Assembly (NCBI GenBank): GCA_964649195.1
Contig: CAZYPK010000135.1
Location: 1 to 14,089 of the forward strand
Origin: JTS-RE9 sp964649195
GTDB taxonomy: Bacteria; Planctomycetota; Phycisphaerae; Phycisphaerales; Phycisphaeraceae
Length of the DNA stretch: 14,089 bases
Reading direction: 5' to 3'
Positions 6,936 through 14,079 of this stretch are shown here, piece after piece. A model generated the notes under the pieces. It saw nothing but the letters and a program-made list of their open reading frames with translations. It was not told the origin of the DNA and ran no database searches. A program made the position numbers and the translations under genes. Each line of letters opens with the position of its first letter. The stretch's first letter is position 1.

Positions 6936-7416
6936 GGTCGTTCCTCCACGATCATCAGGTCCGGCGTGACGACCTGCGGCATCGGCATGTTCAGGCGGGC
7001 GCAGATGACGGCGAAATGCGTCCGTTTCCTTGGGTTGGCCAGGTGTTTCTGGTTCCATGTCAGCAGATAGTCAACGCGATGCACGATGCAGAACGCCACA
7101 TGCAGCGCATCACCCTCCACCGACGGGCCAGGCATCACCCGTTCGCGGACGAGCAGGTCGGCAACGGCCGACACGTCGTCGGTGAACTCCAGGGCGGCAA
7201 GGCCTCGAAGCATCGTCAGCGCCGCCTCGCGGAGGCTCGCAGGAAAATCCGGGCTGGACAATTCACGAACAACTTCAGGCGAAATCCGCAGGTCGAAAAA
7301 CCTGGCGTTTATGGCCACCATTCCAGGCTGCTGGCACGCCATCCTACGCTCTTATCACCCCTACGCGTGCTGACGCACGCCGAAAAGAAACTGGTTTCAA
7401 GGTAAACGGTTGCCAT
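6932..7416 (-). pseudogene. PIN-domain (VapC-like) toxin gene interrupted by a frameshift
   Basis: Two frames together make one PIN-domain protein. From ATG 7416 the first frame reads MATVYLETSFFSACVSTR... and on to ASSLEWWP, then stops (TAA 7311-7309). It supplies the N-terminal beta strand with the first acidic residue (LETS). The second frame, open from about 7342 to the TGA at 6932, supplies ARFFDLRISPEVVREL, then PSVEGDALHVAFCIVHRVDYLLTWN (acidic E and D, typical PIN core) and KHLANPRKRTHFAVIC. A single-base deletion (or a 2-base insertion) around 7310-7345 would explain the split. Intact relatives would be about 160 residues and act as Mg-dependent RNases. An internal ATG start at 7342 would lack the catalytic N-terminus, so I call the gene broken unless a sequencing error or recoding is shown. 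Confidence 0.75.
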
Positions 7417-7455
7417 GTTATGTGTTGCTCATCTGAACGAAACTTGACGCTTGAA

Positions 7456-8163
7456 TCATACCCGCCCCGCCTTCACATCCCCATACCCATGCACCTTTTC
7501 GCAGATCAATCGCAGGGAGGATTCCACATCGCCCGACGCCGTCTTGAAGGCGTCGGCATCGATGGTCAGCGGGGCGCCGAGCACCACCAGCGGGGCGCCG
7601 TAGCGCGGGGTGTCGATGGCCTGTTCGATGGAGAGACCGCCCACGGCCTGCACCGGGATGGAGACCGCCTGCACCACTTCGCGGAGTTGATCGAGCGGAC
7701 TGGGCATGCGGAGGCCCCGCGCGGCGATGCCTCGGCGTTCGTCGTAGCCGATGTGATGGACGATGTAATCGCAGCCGAGGTCTTCCAGACGCCTGGCGCC
7801 GGCGACCATGTCGGGGCAGATCATGTTGTCGCCCATGACCTGGATGCCGAAGTCCCTGCCGGCCTTGACGACGCAGCGGATGGTTTCCTCGTGGGCCTGT
7901 CCCATGACGACCACGAGGGTCGCCCCGGCCTCGGCCATGAGCTGGGCTTCGAGCCAGCCGCCGTCCATTGTTTTGAGGTCCGCAACGATCGACGTGGCCG
8001 GAAACTTTTTCCGCAGCGCGCGCACGCCATGCATGCCCTCGGCGATGATCAGCGGCGTGCCCGCCTCGAGCCAATCGACGCCCGCGCGCAGCGCCATCTC
8101 CGCGGTGGACAAGGCTTCATCAATGTCGGTGACATCAAGTGAGATTTGAACGATCGGTTTCAT
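7456..8163 (-). CDS. HPS/KGPDC-family enzyme (3-hexulose-6-phosphate synthase or 3-keto-L-gulonate-6-phosphate decarboxylase-like)
   Basis: A 235-residue protein of the orotidine monophosphate decarboxylase superfamily, TIM-barrel fold. HPS condenses formaldehyde with ribulose 5-phosphate or runs in reverse to supply it; KGPDC makes L-xylulose 5-phosphate. Visible motifs: E33 in WLEAGTP; the superfamily metal/catalytic DLKTMDGG with D62, K64 and D67; VVVMGQAHEETI; GCDYIVHHIGYDER; and phosphate-binding VQAVGGLSIEQA plus VVLGAPLTI. The ATG at 8163 has GGAG 7 nt upstream. The HHIGYDE segment is closer to HPS than to the HR-R pattern of KGPDC, so HPS is favoured, but no hexuloisomerase (HxlB) gene is adjacent. 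Its last 25 codons lie in the 62-bp repeat; the C-terminus may therefore have been rebuilt by the event that brought in the PIN cassette. Confidence 0.8.
   Translation of the reverse strand: MKPIVQISLDVTDIDEALSTAEMALRAGVDWLEAGTPLIIAEGMHGVRALRKKFPATSIVADLKTMDGGWLEAQLMAEAGATLVVVMGQAHEETIRCVVKAGRDFGIQVMGDNMICPDMVAGARRLEDLGCDYIVHHIGYDERRGIAARGLRMPSPLDQLREVVQAVSIPVQAVGGLSIEQAIDTPRYGAPLVVLGAPLTIDADAFKTASGDVESSLRLICEKVHGYGDVKAGRV
7470..7531. repeat. 62-bp perfect direct repeat, copy 2 (inside the intact gene 3' end)
   Basis: Identical to 6653-6714, in the same orientation, 817 bp apart. It encodes the DVESSLRLICEKVHGYGDVK end of the HPS-like protein. The PIN gene and its partner lie between the copies. 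Confidence 0.97.
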
Positions 8164-8255
8164 GCGGAAACTCCCGGCCGCATGCTACCGGAGAGGCGAA
8201 GGGTTGGGAACCGTTTCAGCACGAGGGCGCAGGGTGCCGGGGGTTGAGAAGTTTT

Positions 8256-8370
8256 GGGTGGCTGGGGCTGAGGCTCTGCGAAGCCCCGGCTAGGCGACGC
8301 TCAGCCTTCAGTTGCGCCACCTTGCTTCGTGCGCCTAGCCGGGGCTTCGCGGACTCAGCCCCAGCCACCC
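8256..8370. repeat. Long inverted repeat between kinase and HPS-like genes
   Basis: Arm 1: GGGTGGCTGGGGCTGAG (8256-8272), GCTCT spacer, GCGAAGCCCCGGCTAGGCG (8278-8296). Arm 2: CGCCTAGCCGGGGCTTCGC (8332-8350), GGA spacer, CTCAGCCCCAGCCACCC (8354-8370). Both arm parts are perfectly complementary (19 bp and 17 bp) with a small unequal internal loop and a 35-nt terminal loop. It lies between two minus-strand genes and could end the kinase transcript, block read-through or be an intergenic repeat. There is no T tract on either strand. Confidence 0.9.
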
Positions 8371-8430
8371 GGAATCCCCCGAAATCACCCGGAACAATAT
8401 CTTGCCACAAAAAATGGCCACACCCCGCCA

Positions 8431-10329
8431 TCATTCGAATTTCCACTGCCGTGTCGGTCGAATCGCCTTGGCATCGGCGAAGTAGCTGATCGATTCGAAT
8501 TCGAAGATGCCTGCGCCGCCGCCCAGTTCGATGCGAAGCTCGATCGTGTCACCCTTGGCGGGGATTGCGATCAGGTAGTCGTGCCATTCGTTGTCGTGCT
8601 TCAAGGCGATGGGTTTGGCGCGGCTGTCATCGAACTCCGAAACATCCCCGCTGCGCCAAAGCAGACGCCCTTCCCCCACACCGCTGGCCTTGAGGCGAAT
8701 CTCCACGACCGCGCCATCGCCCTGCTCGCCGCCGCCTTGGAGACCGGCGATGCGGATCGAAGGTTCGTTGCCCAGGGCCCAGACTTCGAGCACGCCGGGC
8801 TTGTGCTTGAACGTCACCTCCCTGCCCGCCTGCCAGCCATCGAACTCGGTTGAACTGCGAACCAGCTTCACGTCCGGTTTCACGTCCGGCTTGACGGGAT
8901 CGGGTTTGATTGGATCAACCACAATCTTGTCCTTGGACGGGTCCACCGGCGGCGGGGGCGGGGGCGGCGGATCGATCGGCTCGATCTTGTCGATGGGTCG
9001 AATGATCACTGAAGGATCAGCAATTTTGGAGTCTTTCGTGGCTACATGATCCTTCGCGCCCGCATCCTTGACGGTGGCCATGTCCTTGGGTGTGCCGTCA
9101 AACTCATAACCATCCAGCTTCACGCGAGGCTTGTCCCCTTTGCTTTCGTTGTCATAGGCGCGGGCGCCGTTCTTCAGGTGTGAAGCGATGGAATCCTGGC
9201 CGGGCTTCGGATCGGTTCCAGACCGCGTGGCGAGCCAGATGGCGGCGATGACGATGAACCCCAGCGCCACCCCTGCGGCGATGAGCATCGGCGCCTTTGA
9301 GGGCGGCGCGACCCCTGCCGACTTGCCGATGGCGGCGGCGGGTTTCATCAAGGCGCGGTCGATGGCGACCTGCTGCGCCTTGCGAAGGTCGGCAAGAAGC
9401 AGATCGTAATTGGCGTAACGATCAGCCGGGTCGGCTTCGAGCATCTTGTTGATCACCATCGCGGTGGCTTCGCTCACATCGCCGCGGATCTCGCGCAGGT
9501 TGATCGCCTTGCGCTTGAGGCGTTCCTGCACGACTTCGCGCGGGGTGGTCCCCTGAAACGGCGGACGCTGGGCGATCAGGTGAAACAGCGTGGCGCCGAG
9601 GCTGTACATGTCGGCGCGAAAATCGACGGCGGACCGGCGGACGATTTCAGGAGCGACGTAATAAGGCGTGCCCACGAGGCCGGCGCCGCTCTCCTCGATG
9701 TCCCGCTGCGACCGGGCGGTGTCGTAATCCAGCAGTTTGCAGACGCCGTCGCCGGTCATCTGGATGTTGGCCGGCTTGACATCCAGATGGGCGAAGCCCG
9801 CATCGTGTACGGCCTTGAGACCGCTGGCGACATCGATGGCCATGCGCAGGGCGCGGTGTTCCTCCACGAGCAGGTGGTTGTCGATGACGGTGTCGAGCCG
9901 GTCACCGGTGAGCAGTTCCATGACGATGAAGGGTCGTTCGCCCTTTTGGGCGACATTGTGGATTTCGACGATGTTCGGATGCGAAAGGGCGGTCATGGCG
10001 TTGGCTTCGGCGAGGCATTTCTCGATGATGTCCACGCCGCCGCCCGCCCCGCCGTTGGCCGCCGGGCCGGTTTGCTTGAGGAAGACCTTGACCGCCACAT
10101 CCTTGTTGAGATTTTTGTCGAAAGCCTGATAGACGATGCCTGCGGTTCCGCGTCCGAGGAGTTTTTTGAGGACCAGCGAACCGACGATGCCCGGCACGGT
10201 GATCTCCCTGCCGCAGGAGGGACAAGGAATGGTCGAGAGCGGTTCGACGTTCGCCACGTTCACCGCCGCCAGACATGACGGACATGGCAGCGAGGCGACG
10301 CGATCGGCAAAGGCTTGGGATGAACTCAT
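8431..10329 (-). CDS. Transmembrane Ser/Thr protein kinase with N-terminal zinc-ribbon and C-terminal jelly-roll-like domain
   Basis: A 632-residue PknB-type kinase. MSSSQAFADRVASLPCPSC at 10329 is the start; residues from the ATG at 10476 read through a hairpin repeat. Two CPSC pairs (C16/C19 and C36/C39) form a probable zinc ribbon. Kinase core: Gly loop GRGTAGIV (59-66), K81 in VAVKVF, E108, catalytic HLDVKPAN (D183, K185, N188), DYD at 201-203 in place of DFG, GTPYYVAPE (220-228). The HRD arginine is Leu, so it is a non-RD kinase. A helix at about 347-367 is the membrane anchor, followed by a Lys/Asp/Pro-rich linker containing PPPPPPPP. The C-terminal 140 residues (from about STEFDGWQAG) look beta-rich with a NEWHDYLIAIP and LRIELGGGAG pattern like carbohydrate-binding or LamG-type jelly rolls. 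It would sense an extracytoplasmic ligand; targets are unknown. Confidence 0.9.
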   Translation of the reverse strand: MSSSQAFADRVASLPCPSCLAAVNVANVEPLSTIPCPSCGREITVPGIVGSLVLKKLLGRGTAGIVYQAFDKNLNKDVAVKVFLKQTGPAANGGAGGGVDIIEKCLAEANAMTALSHPNIVEIHNVAQKGERPFIVMELLTGDRLDTVIDNHLLVEEHRALRMAIDVASGLKAVHDAGFAHLDVKPANIQMTGDGVCKLLDYDTARSQRDIEESGAGLVGTPYYVAPEIVRRSAVDFRADMYSLGATLFHLIAQRPPFQGTTPREVVQERLKRKAINLREIRGDVSEATAMVINKMLEADPADRYANYDLLLADLRKAQQVAIDRALMKPAAAIGKSAGVAPPSKAPMLIAAGVALGFIVIAAIWLATRSGTDPKPGQDSIASHLKNGARAYDNESKGDKPRVKLDGYEFDGTPKDMATVKDAGAKDHVATKDSKIADPSVIIRPIDKIEPIDPPPPPPPPVDPSKDKIVVDPIKPDPVKPDVKPDVKLVRSSTEFDGWQAGREVTFKHKPGVLEVWALGNEPSIRIAGLQGGGEQGDGAVVEIRLKASGVGEGRLLWRSGDVSEFDDSRAKPIALKHDNEWHDYLIAIPAKGDTIELRIELGGGAGIFEFESISYFADAKAIRPTRQWKFE

Positions 10330-10465
10330 GCGGAATCCATGTGCGGTGCGGCGAAGCGGGTGAAGATCAATCGGATAACGTGCAATCGTAGCCGGGAATT
10401 GCGTGGTTGTCTGATCGGCGCGGGATGGCCGCGAAAAAGCGCAAAACCCGGGTTCGGGATAAGAG

Positions 10466-10486
10466 CCGCGACTCAACGAGTCGCGG
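10466..10486. repeat. Hairpin repeat A (CCGCGACTC-AAC-GAGTCGCGG)
   Basis: A perfect 9-bp stem with an AAC triloop. It is an inverted relative of hairpin B at 10607-10627: both share the CCGCGAC stem base, flanking GAGC/GGAC context and an AAC/GTT triloop, but the two loop-closing base pairs differ in a compensating manner. Confidence 0.85.
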
Positions 10487-10606
10487 ACGTGTGCGGCAAG
10501 AATGGCGTGCCATCGCGCGGCGGATCACGGGACGCGAAAACGACCGCGCGCCGATCGAGGCTGAAAGAAAAAGGTGCGTTCGACCACCCCTTCAGGCTGT
10601 TCGCGT

Positions 10607-10627
10607 CCGCGACGTGTTACGTCGCGG
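10607..10627. repeat. Hairpin repeat B (CCGCGACGT-GTT-ACGTCGCGG)
   Basis: A perfect 9-bp stem with a GTT triloop, in inverted orientation relative to hairpin A. Flanks GT (before) and CTC (after) are the reverse complement of those around hairpin A. The arrangement resembles paired REP/BIME sequences. Confidence 0.85.
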
Positions 10628-10642
10628 CTCGGATGGCGCAAT

Positions 10643-10667
10643 AAAAAGCCCCGGTTGAAGCCGGGGC
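10643..10667 (-). terminator. Intrinsic terminator of the ompH/skp gene
   Basis: On the minus strand GCCCCGG-CTTCAA-CCGGGGC (10667-10648) is followed by TTTTT (10647-10643). It sits 27 nt after the stop codon of the OmpH-family gene. Confidence 0.88.
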
Positions 10668-10693
10668 CGGATGGCTTGCGTTCATCGCGGTGA

Positions 10694-11287
10694 TCACTTG
10701 GGTGCGCCGCCTGCGCTGAACTCGTTGTTGAGCTTCTGGATGACCTGATCGGTCAGGTCCAGATCGTCGGCGGACCAGATGACCTTGCGCGAGCCGATGA
10801 CCGCGCTGATCTGCTCAGGCTTGGTGATCTGGCTCAGGTTCACATCCGGCTCCTTGAAGAGCACGAGCTTGTAACCGGCGGCCGAGGCCACGCGGCCGAT
10901 GGATTCGACCATCTTCTTGTAGATGCCTTCGATGCGGACCGCCCGCTCGCGGTTGAGCTTGGCCTGCTGGAACTGGAGCCACACCTGGCGATCAAGGGCG
11001 GCACGTTCGAGCTCCTCCTGCTTGCGGTCGTAAGGCGGGGTGCCGGCGGCGAGGATTTTCAGGTCCTGCTGAAGTTCCACCAGCTTCTGCTGACGGCGGG
11101 TGTCCTCCTGCTTGACCACGTCGGCGGCGCTTTGCAGTTCCGCTTCGACCTGCACCTTCTCGCGCAGGGCGTCGAAGGCCTTCTGCACATCGACCACGGC
11201 AACGCCCGTCGCCTTCTGGGCCTGGGCCGCGAAGGTCATGCCAAGGGCCACCGCGGCCGCCGTCATCCAGGTGAATTTGCGATTCAT
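10694..11287 (-). CDS. OmpH/Skp-family periplasmic chaperone
   Basis: A 197-residue protein that would bind unfolded outer-membrane proteins in the periplasm and hand them to the BAM complex. The signal peptide is clear (MNRKFTWMTAAAVALGMTFAAQA, cleavage after AQA). The mature start has ATGVAVVDVQKAFD, the usual Skp beta strand. Next comes a long charged coiled-coil region (about 40-130, with EDTRRQQKLVELQQDLK and RKQEELERAALDRQ). The end of the domain is VASAAGYKLVLFKEPDVNLS, and the tail includes VIWSADDLDLTDQVIQKLN. Length and layout fit the family. A GTG at 11290 directly precedes the ATG; GGAG lies 7 nt before the GTG and 10 nt before the ATG, so either may be used. bamA lies 165 bp upstream on the same strand, the usual partner order. 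A strong terminator follows. Confidence 0.92.
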   Translation of the reverse strand: MNRKFTWMTAAAVALGMTFAAQAQKATGVAVVDVQKAFDALREKVQVEAELQSAADVVKQEDTRRQQKLVELQQDLKILAAGTPPYDRKQEELERAALDRQVWLQFQQAKLNRERAVRIEGIYKKMVESIGRVASAAGYKLVLFKEPDVNLSQITKPEQISAVIGSRKVIWSADDLDLTDQVIQKLNNEFSAGGAPK

Positions 11288-11455
11288 CACGAGTCGTCTC
11301 CAAAAAGGGTTGATTTCTCAAAACCGGTCGTGCCCGGCGTCCGGGCGATCGCCGTGAAACATTCATGCGGGCCACACGTTGTAGCGAGTCATGCCATCAT
11401 CGGCAAAATCGCCCTCCGATATGGAAGTACCCGTCGATGGGAAAAGGTTCGGTCA

Positions 11456-13921
11456 TCAGAACGGCAGGGCGATGTCGAAGCTGAAGAACTGCGTTTCGTC
11501 GCCGCTTTCCTTCTTGAGGGGCACGGCGATGTCAAAGGCAAAGGGCGCCTGCCCGAGGAAGGGGATCTTGATGCGCACGCCGACGCCGATGGACACGCGA
11601 TATTCGTCGAAGCCGATGTCGTCCTGCACGGTGCCGGTGTCCATGAAGACGACGCCGCGGATGACATCCTGATAGATGGGCAAGTTGTATTCGACTCCCA
11701 TGAGGAACATCCAGTCGCCGCCGACGGGATCATCGCCGACTTCGCCGGCCTTGGGACCGCCGGCGATGACGCCGCGCGGACCGACGCCGCGAAACGCGAA
11801 GCCGCGGAAGGTCTTGTGGCCGCCGGCGTAGAAGCGCTCGAAGAGCGGGGCCTCGTCCTCCTGAAAAATGTAGCCCGCCTCGATGCGCAGGGTGACCACG
11901 GTGGCGCGGCCGAAGAAATCCTCATCGACCTTCCAAAACTTCCGGTATTCCGCCGTCAACCGGGTGAAGTCGAAGTCGCCTCCCATCAGGCCCACCTGTT
12001 CGATGCCCAGTTGCAGCAGGCTGCCCTCGGTGGGAAAGAGCCGGCTGTTGGTGGTGTCGCGGGTGATGGCGAAGGCCAGGCCGGTGACCTGGTTGTTGCC
12101 TTCGACTTCGAAGGCATCGACCGGGGCGTCAATGGCGATATCAGTGATCTTCACGTTCTGGATGCGCGGGGTCACTTCCGCCCGCCAGACATCGCCGAAA
12201 TACTGGCCGATGGAGATGCCGCCGCCAAAGCGTTTTTCATCCCAGTCTTCACGCTCGCGGGAAGTGAACGCCACGCGGGCATCGAAGAAGAAGGGGGATT
12301 CCAGAAAGTACGGCTCACGAAAACGAATCGAATAGGTGCTGAATTCATTGCCGGGCTGAAGCGTCATGGAGAACAACTGGCCCGCGCCGCGAAACGCCTT
12401 GCCGGCGAACAGCTCGTTCAGGTCCTCGGGCCAGTCGGCGATGTCGAAGTTTCGCTGCACCAGGTCTATCGCTCCGAGCACGCCCGCATCCGAGCTGATC
12501 GCGGCGCCGAAGCTGAGCGTGCCGGGCCTGGGGGTCTCCTTCACATCCACGAGCACATCGCGCACCTCATCCTCGGAGTCACCGAGAACGGTGACGTTGG
12601 CGGCGTCAAAGAGAGGCGATTCGCGCAGGCGGCGCTGCGTCAGATCGAGGCCGGCCTTGTCGAAGGGACGGCCCGGCTCGATGCGAATCTCACGCAGGAT
12701 GACGTTGTCCTTGGTCAGTTCATTGCCGCGAATCTCGATCTTGCCGACGAAGTGCGGCCTCGCCTCGACGACGCCGATGATGACATCGACCTTCGGCTCC
12801 TTCTCATAGAAGATGCGGTCGATGCCTTCGCCGCCGTCGGCCTTGCGCAGCCGCATTTCGATGTGCCCCAGTTTGCCGTAGAGATCGACCACCGCACTCT
12901 GGCTTTTCTTCACGCGATCCGTCGAGTAAACATCGCCCACCTTCAGTTGCAGCCGCTCCAGAATCTGCCCCTTGGGAAACAGCAGCGGCTCATCGGTGAG
13001 CGTCAGGCGGCCATCCTTGGTCACCCACTTGCGGACGGCAATGGACCCGACGGTGTAAAGCGGGCCTTCCTCGATGATGAAGACCACCACCGCGTCTTTC
13101 TCATTGGGTGAAATGTCGATGCGCCTTCCCACCTCGGCCTCGAGATAACCGCGATCCCGATAGTAGTCACGAAGCAACGCCACATCGCCATCGAGCACCT
13201 CCCGGCTCAAATGCCCCTTGCGGAAGATGAACGCCTTCGTTTCGCTTTTGATCTGCCCGTCGAGCTGACCGGCGGTGAACGCCTTGTTGCCTTCGAAGCG
13301 GATGTCCTGCACCGCCACCAGCGGCCCTTCACGCACCCGGAAGACGAGCAGATTCGAATCCTTCAGCGCATCCTTGTCGATGGTGACTTCGGCCTGAAAA
13401 TAGCCGGCCTTGTCATACTCGGCCTTGATCTTCTGAAGGCCCCGCTCGATGAGGAACTCATCGGCGCCATCGCCGGCCCGCAGCACCACCATGCCCGGCA
13501 CCCAGCCGCTGGACCCTTCGTACCCCAGAATCTGCTGATCGCTGAACTGCTTGTTGCCCGCCACGCGGACATCGGCCAAGAGCGCCTGCTCCTGCAACAC
13601 GAAGGTCAGCGCCACCGAATTGTCCGGCTGGGGCATCACCTGAGCCGTCACACTCTTGAACCGACCGAGGAAGGTGATTCGGCGGATGTCCTCCTCCACC
13701 GTCCTGGGGTCGTAAGGGGCGCCCTTGATCGATCGAATCTGGTTGCGAATGAGCGTTTCGTCCGCTTTCTGGATGCCGCTGATCTTCACATCCGAGATCG
13801 GCCGCGCCGCCAGGTCAATCTGGGCAAGCAGACCGGCGGGTCCTGAGAAGACGCCCAGCAGCAGCGCAAGAAGCGGAAGCCAGCGACAACGTGTGGTGTT
13901 CAAACGAAAACCCCTGTTCAT
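11456..13921 (-). CDS. bamA: Outer membrane protein assembly factor BamA (Omp85)
   Basis: An 821-residue outer-membrane protein, the central insertase of the BAM complex. The start at 13921 gives MNRGFRLNTTRCRWLPLLALLL, a signal peptide ending near residue 34; a frame extension to 13987 is rejected as it overlaps the promoter. Five POTRA domains are visible: about 38-115 (ISDVKISGIQKADETLIRNQI), 116-200 (ADVRVAGNKQFSDQQILG), 200-285 (VQDIRFEGNKAFTAGQL), 286-395 (larger than usual, with a GGEGIDRIFYEKE insertion) and 396-470 (VGKIEIRGNELTKDNVIL). The C-terminal barrel begins about 480. It has the conserved RGF loop motif at 706-708 (FRGFAFRGVGPRG) and ends in FDIALPF with a terminal Phe, the usual beta-signal. 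No Shine-Dalgarno is seen; a good promoter lies just upstream. Skp follows. Confidence 0.96.
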   Translation of the reverse strand: MNRGFRLNTTRCRWLPLLALLLGVFSGPAGLLAQIDLAARPISDVKISGIQKADETLIRNQIRSIKGAPYDPRTVEEDIRRITFLGRFKSVTAQVMPQPDNSVALTFVLQEQALLADVRVAGNKQFSDQQILGYEGSSGWVPGMVVLRAGDGADEFLIERGLQKIKAEYDKAGYFQAEVTIDKDALKDSNLLVFRVREGPLVAVQDIRFEGNKAFTAGQLDGQIKSETKAFIFRKGHLSREVLDGDVALLRDYYRDRGYLEAEVGRRIDISPNEKDAVVVFIIEEGPLYTVGSIAVRKWVTKDGRLTLTDEPLLFPKGQILERLQLKVGDVYSTDRVKKSQSAVVDLYGKLGHIEMRLRKADGGEGIDRIFYEKEPKVDVIIGVVEARPHFVGKIEIRGNELTKDNVILREIRIEPGRPFDKAGLDLTQRRLRESPLFDAANVTVLGDSEDEVRDVLVDVKETPRPGTLSFGAAISSDAGVLGAIDLVQRNFDIADWPEDLNELFAGKAFRGAGQLFSMTLQPGNEFSTYSIRFREPYFLESPFFFDARVAFTSREREDWDEKRFGGGISIGQYFGDVWRAEVTPRIQNVKITDIAIDAPVDAFEVEGNNQVTGLAFAITRDTTNSRLFPTEGSLLQLGIEQVGLMGGDFDFTRLTAEYRKFWKVDEDFFGRATVVTLRIEAGYIFQEDEAPLFERFYAGGHKTFRGFAFRGVGPRGVIAGGPKAGEVGDDPVGGDWMFLMGVEYNLPIYQDVIRGVVFMDTGTVQDDIGFDEYRVSIGVGVRIKIPFLGQAPFAFDIAVPLKKESGDETQFFSFDIALPF

Positions 13922-13939
13922 GTTGAAAAAGCGGAACGA

Positions 13940-13969
13940 AGTGTACCGGCAACCGCGCCGGGATGTAAA
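13940..13969 (-). promoter_or_regulatory. Candidate sigma70-type promoter for bamA
   Basis: On the minus strand TTTACA (13969-13964), an 18-nt spacer and TACACT (13945-13940). Initiation near 13933 would leave a leader of about 12 nt before the ATG at 13921, consistent with the absence of a Shine-Dalgarno. Layout and -10 match the gnd promoter candidate. Confidence 0.5.
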
Positions 13970-14006
13970 GCGAGCAGCCTGCTTCACAGGGCAATCGCAT
14001 GTGGCC

Positions 14007-14079
14007 GGGAGGGCGAGGCTCCTGGTTCCGGGGGCGAGCCGATCCGCTTTCGAGGCCCGCCGCGGGCCGATGAAAGCGG
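14007..14079. repeat. Inverted copy of the repeat element seen at 1-75, with two-tier hairpin
   Basis: GGGAGGGCGAGGCTCC (14007-14022) is the exact reverse complement of the 16-mer at 39-54. It is followed by GAGCCGATCCG and a hairpin: CCGCTTTC (14044-14051) pairs with GAAAGCGG (14072-14079), enclosing GGCCCG (14054-14059) paired with CGGGCC (14063-14068). The same modules in the same order, reverse-complemented, are present at the start of the window. Confidence 0.75.

Larger units (their letters stand above)
10330..10693. other. Intergenic gap holding two REP-like hairpins and a terminator, no gene seen
   Basis: 364 bases between the kinase start and the ompH stop. ORFs crossing it are Arg-rich and follow the repeats, with no protein resemblance. 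Two related hairpins and the ompH terminator are listed separately. Confidence 0.6.

Noticed and set aside
6400..6969. A 189-codon plus-strand frame opposite the DUF4258 and PIN partner genes
   Set aside because: It crosses several minus-strand genes, is Ser/Arg-rich, and has no ribosome binding site or motif.
6653..7531. A composite transposon or integron bounded by the 62-bp repeats
   Set aside because: There is no transposase or integrase, the repeats are direct and lie in coding sequence, and the left copy looks like a decayed gene end.
10330..10476. Upstream extension of the kinase to 10476
   Set aside because: The extension runs into a hairpin repeat and has no domain character; the zinc ribbon begins soon after the start at 10329.
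11132..13111. A 659-codon open frame on the plus strand opposite bamA
   Set aside because: Antisense shadow of bamA. It is rich in His/Asp/Ala/Arg with no domain pattern, while the minus strand has clear POTRA and barrel motifs.
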